Part shown: in pieces, positions 11,154-22,715 of the stretch
Numbering within the stretch: position 1 is the stretch's first letter
How the letters are laid out: the number at the start of each line of letters is the position of its first letter
Assembly: GCA_007026445.1 (NCBI GenBank)
Contig: VDMD01000104.1
Span: forward strand, 1-64,000
Length of the DNA stretch: 64,000 bases
Direction: 5' to 3'
Source of the DNA: Schizophyllum amplum
Lineage: Eukaryota; Basidiomycota; Agaricomycetes; Agaricales; Schizophyllaceae
Made by a program: the position numbers and the translations under genes
The notes under the pieces: model-generated
Seen by the model: the letters and a program-made list of their open reading frames with translations, nothing else
Database searches by the model: none
What the model was told of the DNA's origin: nothing

Positions 11154-12384
11154 GACTCTGTCGATGGAGCTTGATTCCAGTTCTCATCTCCCAGTTCTCT
11201 GTGCCGCACATTTCAGTCGGACATTCAGATTGGTATTCTCGCATTGGGTATCATCGCGCATCAATTCTTCATAGATTTCCAGAAGTCTGCGTAGCTATTG
11301 ACACGGGGATTGAGCGGGCTGGGCGTTCCCGAAGCGAACGCCGGCGCATACATTGACCTTGTACCATCGCGAACCATGTTTTCTCTACCCAACATCTCCC
11401 CGGAGGCTACTCGTACCGGTGTGAGTGTCTGCTCTACATCCTTTGGTGAGCCATAGGGCGTTGAATCTGACCGTAAAGTTGCAGGACCAGGTGCACGATC
11501 AGGAGTGGCGCTAACCGACGTCGCCTCGTACCGCTGCCATCAGCAAGATGTCAAATTCCTTGTCGGCTTTTCGGCACTTGTGACGACTTGTGAGCCGGTG
11601 CACCAGGCCACCAGACGACAAGTCAGCCACAAGTACGACAGAGTCAGTGGTTAAGGAGTAATTACTGAAGCATTTCATTCTGCATTGTGTTATTCTGGTA
11701 TTATTACATGAGGAATCCGTGCATATGGCGATCTGAGTATCATAGAAGGAGCGGGATGCGTCGCTGGGAAGCCAGCGACTCTCGCGGCGAAGTGGCCTCG
11801 CGAGGGACCGCGGCGGAGTGGTAGACGGAGCTGATGCGGCGCGCCTTTGTACAGTACGTCGGGCGTGCCGGGGGATCGTAAAGGGAATGGAGGAGGTGTG
11901 GGAGCCGGGGCTGGTGGATATGGGTTGCACGTGGGCCGTACGTCGAGGGTGCGTGGATAGCGACGTTCTGCAAATTTTCGTCAGCATGAGCGCACAATGA
12001 CAGGAGATGACCACACACCTCGTCGTCTTCCCAATTCCACCAAGGTCAGCGCGCGAGGTCCATGGCAATTCTGTGGCCGAAGTTGCAGTGGCTGACCATC
12101 ATCCGCAAAGTTCTCCTCTCCCTCGTCGACGTCGTCACTGGCAGCTGACTGGCAACTACCCGGGGGTCTTAGCAGCTCAACACGACGCCAGCGCTTATGC
12201 TCGCTGTATACGACGACATCGTGCCCGTCAATTGAACGTTGTCCCGCCGCGGGAAAGCATTTAGTTCAATCCACGACGATGGCTTGTGCAGACTTGTGGG
12301 CCTCGGAGACATAAACTTGTGACTGGTGCCTGGTGTGACTTGTCAAGACTGGACAAGCCTTGCCAAGACCTGACAGGCGATTTG
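11154..12384. other. Non-coding flank inside the element
   Basis: About 1.2 kb between the left inverted repeat and the helicase stop codon. Open frames on both strands are short and unrecognised. There is no comparable spacer on the right, where the DUF6589 stop is only 138 bp from the repeat. Confidence 0.5.
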
Positions 12385-15133
12385 TCAAGAAACTGATGGC
12401 GGCAATGGGGTTTCTGGAGTCCAGGGGTGCGACGCGGCCCTCGATGAGCCGCCGATCGGTGTTTGCGAGTCGGACTCTAGCAAGGGTGCCGTGGCGTTGC
12501 TGCTGAGCCTTCTCTGCGTCAACGGCGTCCGCTGCGGCGTTCCCAATGTCGCTGGTGCAGTTCTCTCGCCGTCTGCATGAGCAGAATTCTGTTGGATCTG
12601 CGCTATGTACCGGAGAGCAGCGAGAACTGCAGGGTGGTCCCATGTTGTCAAACCTGTCGCGAGGTCGATGTAGTAGGCGCGCCCAGTGAGCGGGTCGCGC
12701 GCTTGCTGCCATCCGCTCGGTAGAGGGAGGGAGTTCTCGTTGGTGACAGGCGCACGCATCTGGGTATCCGCCGGTGCGTTTTCGTCTACTCTCTCGTCCC
12801 GCGTTTGCTGATGCACGTCAAGCACGGCGGTCGGTTGCACTGGCGAATGGTCTCTGGCAGCCTCATCGTCACGGGCGCTCGCTCCCAGCGCAACTGCTTC
12901 CCCCATCCCCTGAACCGCGTTATCCTCCTCAAGACGAGGACGCTTGGTGATCACGGGGTCCGTAGTGATGTCTGCAACATCGTTGGTGCCGCGTTTCTTG
13001 CCGCGCCGCTTCTTGGGAGGGAGGGAAGGTATGTCCATCACATTCATGGCCTCGAAGAGCTCGTCACCAAGCTCGTCCCACAGCGACCAGCCGTCCTGCA
13101 GCGCGGTAGCCAGCTGGCGCTTGTCGTCAATCGGCCCCATCGCAGCAAGAGTTTCGCAAATCTCGGTTGGCAGCAGCGCATGCGGAGCGTAGAGTGTACC
13201 AGCGAAGTACTTCTTCTTCATGCGCATACGCCACTTGCAGAGCTCTTGTACGATGTCGAGATTGACCTCGCACTTCCGAACGCGAGCCCGCTTCTTCTTC
13301 CGTGCGATAGGGCCTAGTTGACTGCGTTTTAATAGCTCGGGGTTGCAGATGTCGCAACATACTAAACGGTTGATGACTACTCCGAGCAGCGCGTAAGTGA
13401 TCTGTTTGCATACGTTACCGAGAAGGTGCTTACCTGGCTTTTCGTTCCGAAACACTTCTGCTACGACCAGTCGACGACAAGTCTGGGTCTGTATGTACAC
13501 ATACAGACCTTCCCCTGCTGCTCCTTCTGGAACAAGGCGAACGGGTCCAGGATTGACATCAAGAATGGCCGCTCGAGTGATGTCCCCGGCGGCTACCGTG
13601 GCACCCGCTACTGCAGTGGACCCGCCACGTCCTCTTCCTGTCCCGCGCCCCCGCGGCTGACCTCGGCCTCGTCCGCGGCCACCGCGACCCCTCCCACGAC
13701 CACGAACAGAAGCAGCCCGCTGACCACTTGTCATGGCGATCGAAAGGTCTGTCGTCTTGTTCAAAGCAGCCTTCTCCACTAACATAATGGCTATTCCGAA
13801 GCGCCCCGCGCCCCGCGCTGCTCGTCCTGCGCGCTGAATCCAGGCTGACAGCGTCCGCGGCGCTTTCCATTGTAGTACAGTGTCTACATCTGGTATATCG
13901 CAGCCCTGATGATATGTCAGTTCGTGACGCGCAGTTACAGTGGTATTTGCTTACCATTCCAGCAGCATCTGTGCAAACCAAAACACGGATGTGGCCCTCA
14001 CGGAACAGGAGCATGAGCATGTCTCGGTAGTCCTTGGACATGCCGGCGTTGTACGGACGGACGAGCCCATACGTCCGGAGGTGACAGGGGACGAGCGAGT
14101 TCAGATGATTGACGAAGTCGCCGCCCCCTTGGACATCGTCGTAGTACACCAGTGCCTTTGGTATGTCATCGGCTTTCTTCGTGTACTTTGGTATGAGGAA
14201 ATCAGCGTCGTGGAAAGTGTTCATGGCGTGCTGCATTTCCCGGACGACCTGGGAGACATTATCGCGCTCGTTGCCTTTGTTGACCTCAACGAGATTGTGA
14301 CGGTCCATGCCGAGGGTGGATATGAGGTCGTTGCGCACGAGTTGACTCAAGGTAGCAGTCACGGCGACGATGGGTACGCGTTTCGGGAGATGTGCGCGTA
14401 CGAGACCAATGTCGGAATACTGCTTGCGGAAGGAGTCTCCCCAGTGAGTGACACAATGCGCCTCGTCAATGAAGACAGACAAGCAGCGTGCGCCGAATGC
14501 CGGTTTGCGAAGTACGGAGTCGACGAAGGAGCGCGATAGAAGCATCTCGGGCGAGAGAATGACGATCTGCCACTCGCCTCGACATATCTTCTGTCAATTT
14601 TGTCAGCCAAGTATATACAAGATACGCGGGTTACGCACTTCCATAAGGTCCTTAGAGCACCCTCCGTTCGCACTGTTGATAGCGGTGGCGCGGAGTCCGA
14701 ATTCGGTCTTGAAAGTGCGAGTCTGCTCGTCATGGAGAGCGAGCAGAGGCGAGACAACAATGGTGGTCATCCCGGCACTATAGGGAAGCAAGTGAGGGCC
14801 AGCCACAATCCCTGTCTTGCCGGACCCGGTCGCGGCCTGCAGAATGGTGTCATGCCCTAGACACTGCGAACGAATGCACTCCAGTTGATGTGGTCGGGCA
14901 CCAGTTGTCCACTTGCGCACTTTGGCCTTGATGATGCTGGGTAGCTCGTCAAGCTCCTCTGATGTGGGCTCTGGCCGTACGAAGGCTGGGTAAAGGCGCG
15001 CTTTCGCGGGAGGTGTGGTTGCTGCAGCAGGAAAACAGCGACTGCCGGCGGGCAGATGAGGGAGGTCGGATGTTTGTGTTCTCGTCTCGGAGGGCAGGGA
15101 AGTAGGAGCCGGGATTGACGTCGACATCGACAT
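12385..15133 (-). CDS. RecQ-type DEAH helicase with RG-rich linker and C-terminal WW domain
   Basis: Three exons, 15133-14639, 14590-13955 and 13905-12385, with introns of 48 and 49 nt, both phase 0, give 883 residues. Walker A ATGSGKT is at 101-107, DEAH at 207-210 (IDEAHCVTHWGDSFR, the RecQ form), motif III AVTAT follows, and motif VI QRAGRAARG is at about 401-409. These mark an ATP-dependent 3'-5' DNA helicase by family knowledge. After the core comes an RG-rich run (about 445-471) and a basic, cysteine-containing region. A WW domain follows (about 770-802; tryptophans about 776 and 799, 22 residues between them, then D-H-P), which would bind proline-rich partners. All core motifs look intact. 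The gene is divergent from the DUF6589 gene, its start 64 bp away. A helicase acting on element DNA during movement is a plausible but unproven role. Confidence 0.85.
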
Positions 15134-15197
15134 GGAAGTCTTAGACAGGCAACAAAAATATATGAAATTGAAATATCTCGCCTTGTTCTGAGCCACC
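15134..15197. promoter_or_regulatory. 64-bp bidirectional promoter region
   Basis: This is the whole space between the two divergent start codons. It is AT-rich in the middle (AAAAATATATGAAATTGAAA, on the plus strand), in contrast to the GC-rich surroundings. The rightward gene has GCCACC directly before its ATG and G after it. Both genes must share this region, so co-expression is likely. Confidence 0.65.
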
Positions 15198-18100
15198 ATG
15201 GACAGAGACACGAGCTCCCCCGCGTACGGTACATACAATGCGAGACCTTCTTCTCTGCCACCGCCGTCTAGTCCTCCTAGGTCCCCAGACAGGCCACCAA
15301 CAGATCAAGACGCTGCCGATCCCAATAACACACCGCACCAGACGGACCTAGACGAGCCGACGACACCTGTCGCGCGACGCGCTACAGCAGCTCAGCATAG
15401 CAACACAAAACTCTATGACTCTGGCTCACCCTGCAACAATGCTGGACAAGATATCTCCTCCGACGATGTGCCACTTGCACAGCTCACGGCGGAAAGTCGT
15501 TTGAGCCTCAGCCCAGCCTATCAACTGCAACGTTTGACTCGACATTCCGGCTATTCCAATGCATCAGCTGCCATGCCTGTCATAGCACACAACTCGCACC
15601 TCAGTGATGATCCAGACATACAATCGAACGTCATCCCGTCTAGCGATGACACCTCGATCTACGACGAGGAGGCCGAGAAAGCTATTCTTCAACAGCGAAG
15701 GCAAGATGCTCGGCTTCGAACATTGGCTGAGAGGAAGGCCATTGCCGCAGCAGAGGATCAGCAGCTTAAGGAAGCCTGGGAGAGGGAGACAGCCGAGTTT
15801 CGCGAGCGTACGGAGGTGGAGAGGGCACGGCAGCGGGCGATGGCCGCTCAAGACACAGCGCGCAGGCAGGAGGATGCACAGAAGCGGGTGGAGAGTCTGC
15901 AGGAAGCGGCGTCGCACACGCGGGCACAGACTGAGGCACGTCTCGACGCCATCCTGGATCAGCTAGGCAACAAGCTGGACATCGAGAAGATGACTCTGGC
16001 TGACCTTCTCGAGCGCGCCTTCGATCCCGATATATCCCACAAACACGACTGGATTTGGCGCGGCTTTTTTCAGCACCGGTCTGTCGTTCGGCGTGTCTTC
16101 AATCATTGGACTAGTCCAGACATAAACACGTCAGCTCGAGAAACCGTGCGCGAGTGGGTGCTTACGGAGATGGAGAAAATAGCGGAGTACGAGTCAGACG
16201 CAATCATCAACTCGTCCGTGCTAAGGAAGGCAGGGAAGACAGTCGATGAAGCGTACTTCCTCAGCTATCAACCGCGCGAACTAGGCGCACGTCTACGTGG
16301 TATGGCGTCGGGTGTATACCGAGTTCTGGCGGCATTTTCGCGTACGACGGCAAAGGCCCAGCAGCAGCTCACCGACCAATGGCGGCAACGCAAGGAGACG
16401 GTGCGTGTACGTTTTACATCACTGTTGGTTGGTCGGGCTCATCCACCTGTAAGATGGTGTCGTCTGCAGTCGTCACGCTCATGCAAGCAGCCAGTCAGCG
16501 TAATACATATGTCCAGTCAATTATGGGGACGTACTTCATGGCTACTGGAGCGCAGCGTCAGCATTTCAGCATTCTCTCTGGCATGGGAATATCCATGGGC
16601 TACTCGAGCATAATTTCGCACGGAGAGAAGGCCACCGCCGGGCGAGCTCCCGGTACTCTCAGCCAGCTGTCAGACGCGTGTCGTCGGACAGCCCAGAAAC
16701 TTGCCTCCACGCGTATCTACGGCATTGTCTACGACAACATCAACATGACCATCCGCATAGCAGAGCAGATTCTCGGCAGGAAAAGTACGCACCAACGACT
16801 TAGATACACATACCGAGATTTGACCAGCTTGCAGATGCGCAAGAAAACGGCACTTGCGCGACCGCGTTTCCGCTGCATAATGTGGTTCTTGAAGACCTGG
16901 ACGCACATGAGCTAGACGAGTGCATCAAGAGCGCCCCACCACTCACTGAAAAGGGCCTTCGCCTGACTGAGGCAGAGCAGAAGCTATTCCACGAATGCAT
17001 GCTGCACACGGTCTCGCGGATCATCGTCAATCACGGTGGAGAGGAGTTCTCAAAGCACCAAAAGGCGTTGAATGACAGCCTCCCCCGAAGCCCCGACGCC
17101 ATTGACGTGCACAAAACGAGTATCCACCCGCTGCCAGCCATGGAAATCGACGAAAACACACTTACGGGCAACGTCGAGATATTGGAGACCGTGATGAAGG
17201 AGCTGAAGGTTGACGTTGATTCCCCCGAGCATACGCGCTATGTCAGCATCATTGCAGGGGACCAGCTTACCATGGCCAGGCAGCGATCCATTCAGCATAT
17301 TCGCGTGGGGCATGAAGTCGGGTTCCAGGCATGGAAACACGTCGTTCTCATGCCCGGCCTATTTCACGCCAAGATAGCAGACTGCCATGGTCTACTAGAG
17401 ACTCACTTTGGGCGCGCGAACTCGGGCCCGCGCAGCCCCGGCAGTCTCTCCTTCCACAACAAGTGTCTGGGTCGCATACCCATCGTGCTATCCTCCCTCC
17501 CTCCGTTCCGTACGACCCGGGACCTCATCTTCGTGTCGCTGTACGCCCGAGTTCTCCACTGCCTGCTGCTCGTCACAAAAACGGGCAGTCTGAAGGAGGC
17601 AGCGGGCGTGCTGGACACGTGGGATGATCTGCGTGCTGCTGCCCAGTCCATTGTCGAGCAGTACACGGATGTTGATCGCGTACAGGAGCTGCGCGAAGAA
17701 CGAGAGCCTGAGGAGCGCCAACGCGAGAAGACTGTCAGGGACGCGAAAAAGGCCGCCAAGACAGACCCGAAAGTGGACGTACCCGAGTATACGGAGCACG
17801 TCAAGAAGGGCGACATGGTCTTCGAAAACGCCGTGCTCTTCATGCGCGACGCCTTGCTCTCTCGCGAGTTCTCTGACGCCATCAAGGCCGGCGATTCCGG
17901 ACGCGTCCTGACGGTATTCAAGTTATGGGTCTTCTCGTATCGTGGGAGCGGACGCACAAAGTACGCTCACGAGATGTTACATCTGCTGCACAACATCTTG
18001 AACGTCTGGCCAAAAGGAATCAGGTCAGTGCTCCTCGAAAACTTGTTGCATACACAGCATACTGACGCAGCGCGTACCTCGTATAGACACGCAATCTTAC

Positions 18101-19045
18101 AGAACTGGCTGCAGAACCCGACTGGGAAACCGAACGCGTTCGTTGAGATAGATCTTGTTCAAGAGCATCTCAATTACTGGATTAAGGTGCGTCAGCGCGT
18201 AATCGGGAGGAAGGGATTAACTTACGATGAAGCAGAGGATATACAAAGCGGATGGTGACGGCCACTCTTGGACATGGCTCGCCATGGTCTCGCCCACTGT
18301 CAACGTCCTGCGCCAGCTGGCCAACCATGTTAACAGTGAGCTCGGTGCCAAGCAGGGCAAGAAACACGCCGCACCTGATATCGGGCGTGACATCGCGCGC
18401 TTGATGGACAGCTTGGAGCAGTACGAGGTGTACGTCGAGAAACCGGGTCGTGTGCTCGACTATGAAGAGAAGCCCGCGCCGGACGTCATAGCCGTCGGGA
18501 TGGCGGCGCTGACCTGCGGAAACTCATCTAACCCGCTGATGGACTTCAACGCTGCCTTCGAGGTGACGCGCCAGCGACACACGTTGATGCCGCTCGCTAT
18601 GCTCAACACCCACGCCCACGCCGATGTCCAGAGCGCAGCCGCGCCATCTGCAGACGAGTCAGCGGCGACATCCGCGGGAAACACAACGTCCACTTCGAAC
18701 ATCACGAGTGTCGCCGACGTGGCACCGCGACGCGCCGAAGTCGAGGGCATGGGTGCAGGAGATGCGGCGTCGAACGTTGCAGAGACGGAGTTGGGCGTCC
18801 CGGGGGCGGAGGCGACTGACGTGGCGACCGTGGTCCTGCGCGTTGAGGTGGTCGATGAGGACCAGTCGGAGACTGCTGACGATGATGGGAGCTCGGATGA
18901 AGAAAGCTCTGATGAAGACGAGCACGAGGACGATGAGGCTACCTTGCCGCTCATCGATGGTGACGACGTGGCACTTGATATGGATGATGAGTTTGTCGAG
19001 CTCGAGGAGGGGCAGGCCATGGAGTGCGAGGACGACGGCTTTTGA
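15198..19045 (+). CDS. DUF6589-domain protein
   Basis: Five exons, 15198-16400, 16454-16784, 16835-18023, 18087-18186 and 18236-19045, give 1,210 residues. The 63-nt third intron is a multiple of three and also reads through; I splice it because the family continues directly from WPKGI to HAILQNW. Residues 1-300 are disordered then charged coiled coil. The conserved core follows: IVYDNINM (D about 495), IAGDQLTMAR (D about 654), MPGLFH (H about 689), then FENAVLFMRDALLSREFSDA, IKAGDSGRV, SYRGSGRTKYAHEMLHL and NPTGKPNAF. The C-terminal 150 residues are strongly acidic. The spaced D/D/H residues would suit an RNase H-like nuclease or transposase, but this is inference. Start chosen for its strong context and the N-terminal match to the spacer. 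Its partner is the divergent helicase. Confidence 0.85.
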
Positions 19046-19092
19046 AGCAGACGTATTGTAGGCCCGGCAGTGTTATGTTCACTGGATGTACA

Positions 19093-19098
19093 AATAAA
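19093..19098 (+). terminator. Poly(A)-signal-like AATAAA
   Basis: AATAAA about 50 nt after the DUF6589 stop codon and 85 bp before the right inverted repeat. Confidence 0.4.
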
Positions 19099-19183
19099 TT
19101 GCGACTGCAACAAGGACGTAGGACGCGTGAACGCGAAGCAGTACTGAGAAAATGATGCACCCCGTGGTGATGAACTTAGCGCG

Positions 19184-19424
19184 CGTGGGAAGCGCCGCTG
19201 TCGACGCGCGCCAAGTTGACTTTCGGGCCGAAAATCGTCCCCAAACTTCGTATATACGTTCGAAAGCTCTCGTCGAGATTTTCAGTTCTCATATACCGAC
19301 CTCGAGACGATTTTCTGAAGAAAAACGAGCCCCCACGACGAAGTCCGGGCCTCATGTTTCGCCAAGAAAGGCAGGAGAGCCGGTCAAAGCACCTTTCCGC
19401 CAAAATCCGGCCGAGTGGGTCCAG
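19184..19424 (-). repeat. Right 241-bp inverted repeat
   Basis: Reverse complement of 10913-11153 with about five mismatches. Frames through both copies encode similar peptides on opposite strands only because the DNA is nearly identical; I see no other sign of coding. Confidence 0.9.
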
Positions 19425-20080
19425 TCCGCTCGCAAGCTCGCGGGTTTCGATTTGTCCTCTTTTCACGTGACCCGCCTGAGCGCGCGAGCGACTGGCCTGC
19501 GAGTCTAGAACAGGAGGCTCAGGAGGAAAAGCCTGGCAGCGTCGCGCGGTCACGAGGAGCACGTGACTTCGAAATCCCAATAGGCGCCGGGCGCGCACGT
19601 CAAGGGTCAAGCTCCCAAAATCAATAGGATTTCATTGCTATTGTCATCAAAGTCGTAAGAGTCGTAATTAATCTTATTCTAGCATGGCAGCAAGGAGTCT
19701 CTGGCATGAGGGAGACAATATCTGCCAGTCTGAGAGAAAGGAAACAATCGATATTCGTGAAATGGAGATCATGTCTCGGAACTTGTGCAGATGGGAATCC
19801 GAGAGTACATAGTCACTTCGTTAGATCAGAGAGAAAAAGGAACGATACGTCGCTAGAGCACAGGTCATGATACCTTGCTCAAGGAGAGGTGGAGAGACTT
19901 CGTTAGGAAAGGAGAGACGTTACTGCATGAGCGGGGCGGAGGAATCAATACTTTGTTGGAGAACTGGGCCAGACTTTGTCGGAGAAGCGGGAAAGAAATT
20001 GCCAGTATCACATCCCAGTGATCGGAATGAAGGCCCCGAGCGGTGGGTACCGTCTGATGACACGCGCGAGGTGACGGCAT
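19425..20080. other. Intergenic, nothing recognised
   Basis: No domain, repeat or structured RNA is visible. Open frames are short. Confidence 0.5.
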
Positions 20081-21525
20081 CTAGCGACTCCGCGCTCGCT
20101 CGCGACGACCGCCGCGAGAAACATCGTGGCGGTGGCCGTGCGAGCACCCGTACTGGATGTTGTACGAGACCTTGTACTCGACACTGTACGTGCACTCGAG
20201 CTGACAGCGGCGCGAGCATTTGTGATGGGATTTGTCCTGGCGTCCGAGTCCGTCATTGGAGCCTGACTCGTCAGTAGAGCTGCTAAGCGAGTACGCAGGC
20301 CTGCGCCTCCCATAATGGTCAAGATCTCTCGAGTGGTGGCGGCGCTCGAGGTCGCGGTCCCGATGACGGTCGTCGCGGTCTCGATGATGGTCTTCGCGGT
20401 CTCTATGACGGTCGTCGCGGCCTCGATGATGGTCGTCGCGGCCTTGATGACGGTCAGCGCGGTCGGTGCGGCTCTTCAGGCCATCCGTGTAGTCCAAGTT
20501 GTCGGTACTCTTCGGCGATTTACCCAGTCCGAACGCGGCCTTCACACGCTCATGGATTGACTTCTTGTCGCTCGGCGTCACGTACTTCGAGTAATACTAC
20601 AAGGACAGCAATCGATCAGTCCAGAATACACAGCCGAGTTGCCACAAAATGAAACAGCAAAAGCACTCACCTCCGGCGCACGATGCGAACTCTCGCGTGC
20701 AGGTTTGTACCCCGATGTGTTGTCCTTATATCCCGATGCTCCCGAGACGAGGTCTGGCGTCGACCGGGACGCGAAGTTGTTGCGCGTCTTGGTGTGGTAC
20801 GTCGGAGCCGCCGCAGTGGGGTACACCGGGGCACGCGCAGACGAGTACGCTGGAGCAGACGCAGCGCTGTACGCCGGAGCAGATGCAGTGGTGTACGTGG
20901 GAGCCGCAGCAGCATTGTAGTAGTAAGCAGAAGCAGAAGCAGCTGCAGTGCCCCTTGGGTATACAGGAGCAGACGCCGTTTGGTAGGCGGGAGCAGATGC
21001 AGTGGCCTGGGGATACACGGGAGCAGATGCTGAGTAGTACGCGGAAGCATGCGTGGGGTAGGGAAAAGCAGACGCGGCGGCCGCGGGATACGTCGTTGCG
21101 GACGCAGCAGGGTACGCCGAAGTACTAGACGTTCCCGTACGAGACTGGGACTGCGTCGTTCGGCTATGACGTGCCGACGAGCTCGACCGGTGCCCGTAGT
21201 CGCTGTGATGTGCGCCGCCCTCGTACGACGCCGGCGCACGCTGGCTGTGGCGTGGGTCCGCTTCCGGCATGAACACAACGTGCGTGGGCGGCAGGCTACT
21301 CCACTTCGACGACACGCGGCTCTGGGGCGTGTCCATGGCCTCGGTCGCGCTCCGGTGCTGCATCCACGCGTCCTGGTCCATGAGTGCGGACCCTGGCGCA
21401 TGCGAGACGGGAGAAAAGGGGTTGGCAGGGGTGTGCAGTGCATTGTCGGACGCCCAGTGCCCCATAGTCTTCTGCTTGAGCCTGTAGCGGAGGACGGCCT
21501 GCGGATCGTAGTCGTACTCGGTCAT
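20081..21525 (-). CDS. Two-exon gene, SxPDL/basic-tail family (copy with SAPAY repeats)
   Basis: Exons 21525-20671 and 20596-20081 with a 74-nt phase-0 intron give 456 residues. The N-terminus MTEYDYDPQAVLRYRLKQ and the block NFASRSTPDLVSG...SHRAPE are shared with the gene at 7212-8835. Exon 1 carries a Tyr/Ala/Pro-rich repeat of S-A-P-A/V-Y type (about 20790-21130). Exon 2 opens YYSKYVTPSDKKSIHERVKA and then AFGLGK. It then runs into an RD/RH array (21-bp DNA units at about 20330-20470) and a cysteine-containing end. The downstream neighbour on the minus strand is an intact F-box gene, as in the 7.2-10.1 kb copy where that gene is truncated. No known domain; function unknown. Confidence 0.75.
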
Positions 21526-22715
21526 TGTGGCGATGGCGTGGTTGTGTGGGAACAGATGGAGGGGAAAGACGATCGTGCGACGCAGAGGCCAACAGTCGCT
21601 ACTGCGAAGCAAAGCGCGGTAGACTCGCGGAACAGACGGGGTCACGGGAAAGACTGGTACGAACGACGGGAGGACTGTCGAGGACTACGGGTAGACCGTC
21701 GAAATGGACGAGAAGACTGTCCAGGACGACAAGTAGGCGGTCGAGATCGATGAGAAGACTGTCGAGGACGACAGCAGGACAGTCAAGAACGACAAAAAGA
21801 CCGCTGAGGATGATGGGAGGAGGGAAAAGGAACCAAAGCACATCGGACCCGTCAAGGGGGCTGCCTTTTGTAGTCGTGCTCTTGGGCCTTTGGTTTGACA
21901 AGGGCCCTCGTCAATAACAGGATCAAGCCAACAATAGTAGGACCAAACTTTGCTCTTACCCCTTTCGGTTACAATAGCAAAGCCAGTCCCGCGGCATCGT
22001 ACTCGACACCCAAGTTTGACGCGTCACATATACACTTTAGACGAATATGAGGAGAGCATAAAAGGCGCCTCGAGCGATATCTCTGCATCAAAGAAACGGG
22101 TCAGCACAAGGGCTGAACGAAGCTGTTAAGCACTGACCGGCTTTTGTGGCACAATGGACAGTTTTCGGACCTATCTTTCCAGCGACAGATATGAATCGTC
22201 GAAGCTTCCGTAACTTGATCAATATACTGTTGTGCTGCGCGTCCCTAGCATCATGTCCTCTTCTGTTCTACAACTCTACTCATGTCGTCCCCGACCTATC
22301 GGAAGTCAGCGACGAGCTCGACGGATCGGCGGCGTGAGGCTGAGACTAACCTAGTGACTCAGGACCAGAGAATCAAGCATCCGTCGATCCGCCCTCCAAG
22401 TCGATCGGGTCGTCCTTCAGGTCGGTCTCCACGTGCTGCAACGCCTCCACTGTGCAGCCATGGACAACCCTCCGCGAAGACCTGGATCGCAGCATGACGC
22501 GGAGGACGCGCTCCAGCTTTTCCGGCACGCGGTGGTCGGTCCTGCCATGATGCAAACTCAGCGTCGTGAGTGCAGGCAGTATTGGCTGGCGGTGGTCCGA
22601 GCAGGTCATCCGGGCCAGGACGACCCAAGTCATCATCGGGCGGCCGTCCAACGAATCCGAAACAATGAGCGTCGTCAATCCGTCAAGGTGCTCGAGGCAA
22701 GAGATAAAGTCTTCG
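20081..22715 (-). repeat. Direct segmental duplication, copy 2
   Basis: Counterpart of 7212-10060. The spacer similarity (CCCCTTTCGGTTACAATAG near 21960) shows that the duplication covered intergenic DNA as well as genes. Confidence 0.75.

Larger units (their letters stand above)
10913..19424. mobile_element. Candidate TIR element carrying RecQ-WW helicase and DUF6589 genes
   Basis: The interval is bounded by 241-bp inverted repeats of equal length with about five mismatches and no gaps. Inside are only two genes, both intact and divergently transcribed from a 64-bp spacer: a helicase (15133 to 12385) and a DUF6589 protein (15198 to 19045). The same 8-bp word CTCGCAAG lies just outside each end (10893-10900 and 19429-19436), 12 and 4 bp from the repeats; it could be a target duplication, but the unequal spacing leaves this open. 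DUF6589 proteins are common in Agaricomycetes and to my knowledge have no assigned role. That this is a transposon is inference. The alternative is two copies of a short dispersed repeat that happen to flank a gene pair. Confidence 0.6.

Noticed and set aside
10841..11209. Open frame in the left inverted repeat with a matching peptide in the right repeat (19152-19508)
   Set aside because: The peptides agree only because the DNA repeats are nearly identical. There is no start context, domain or splice pattern.
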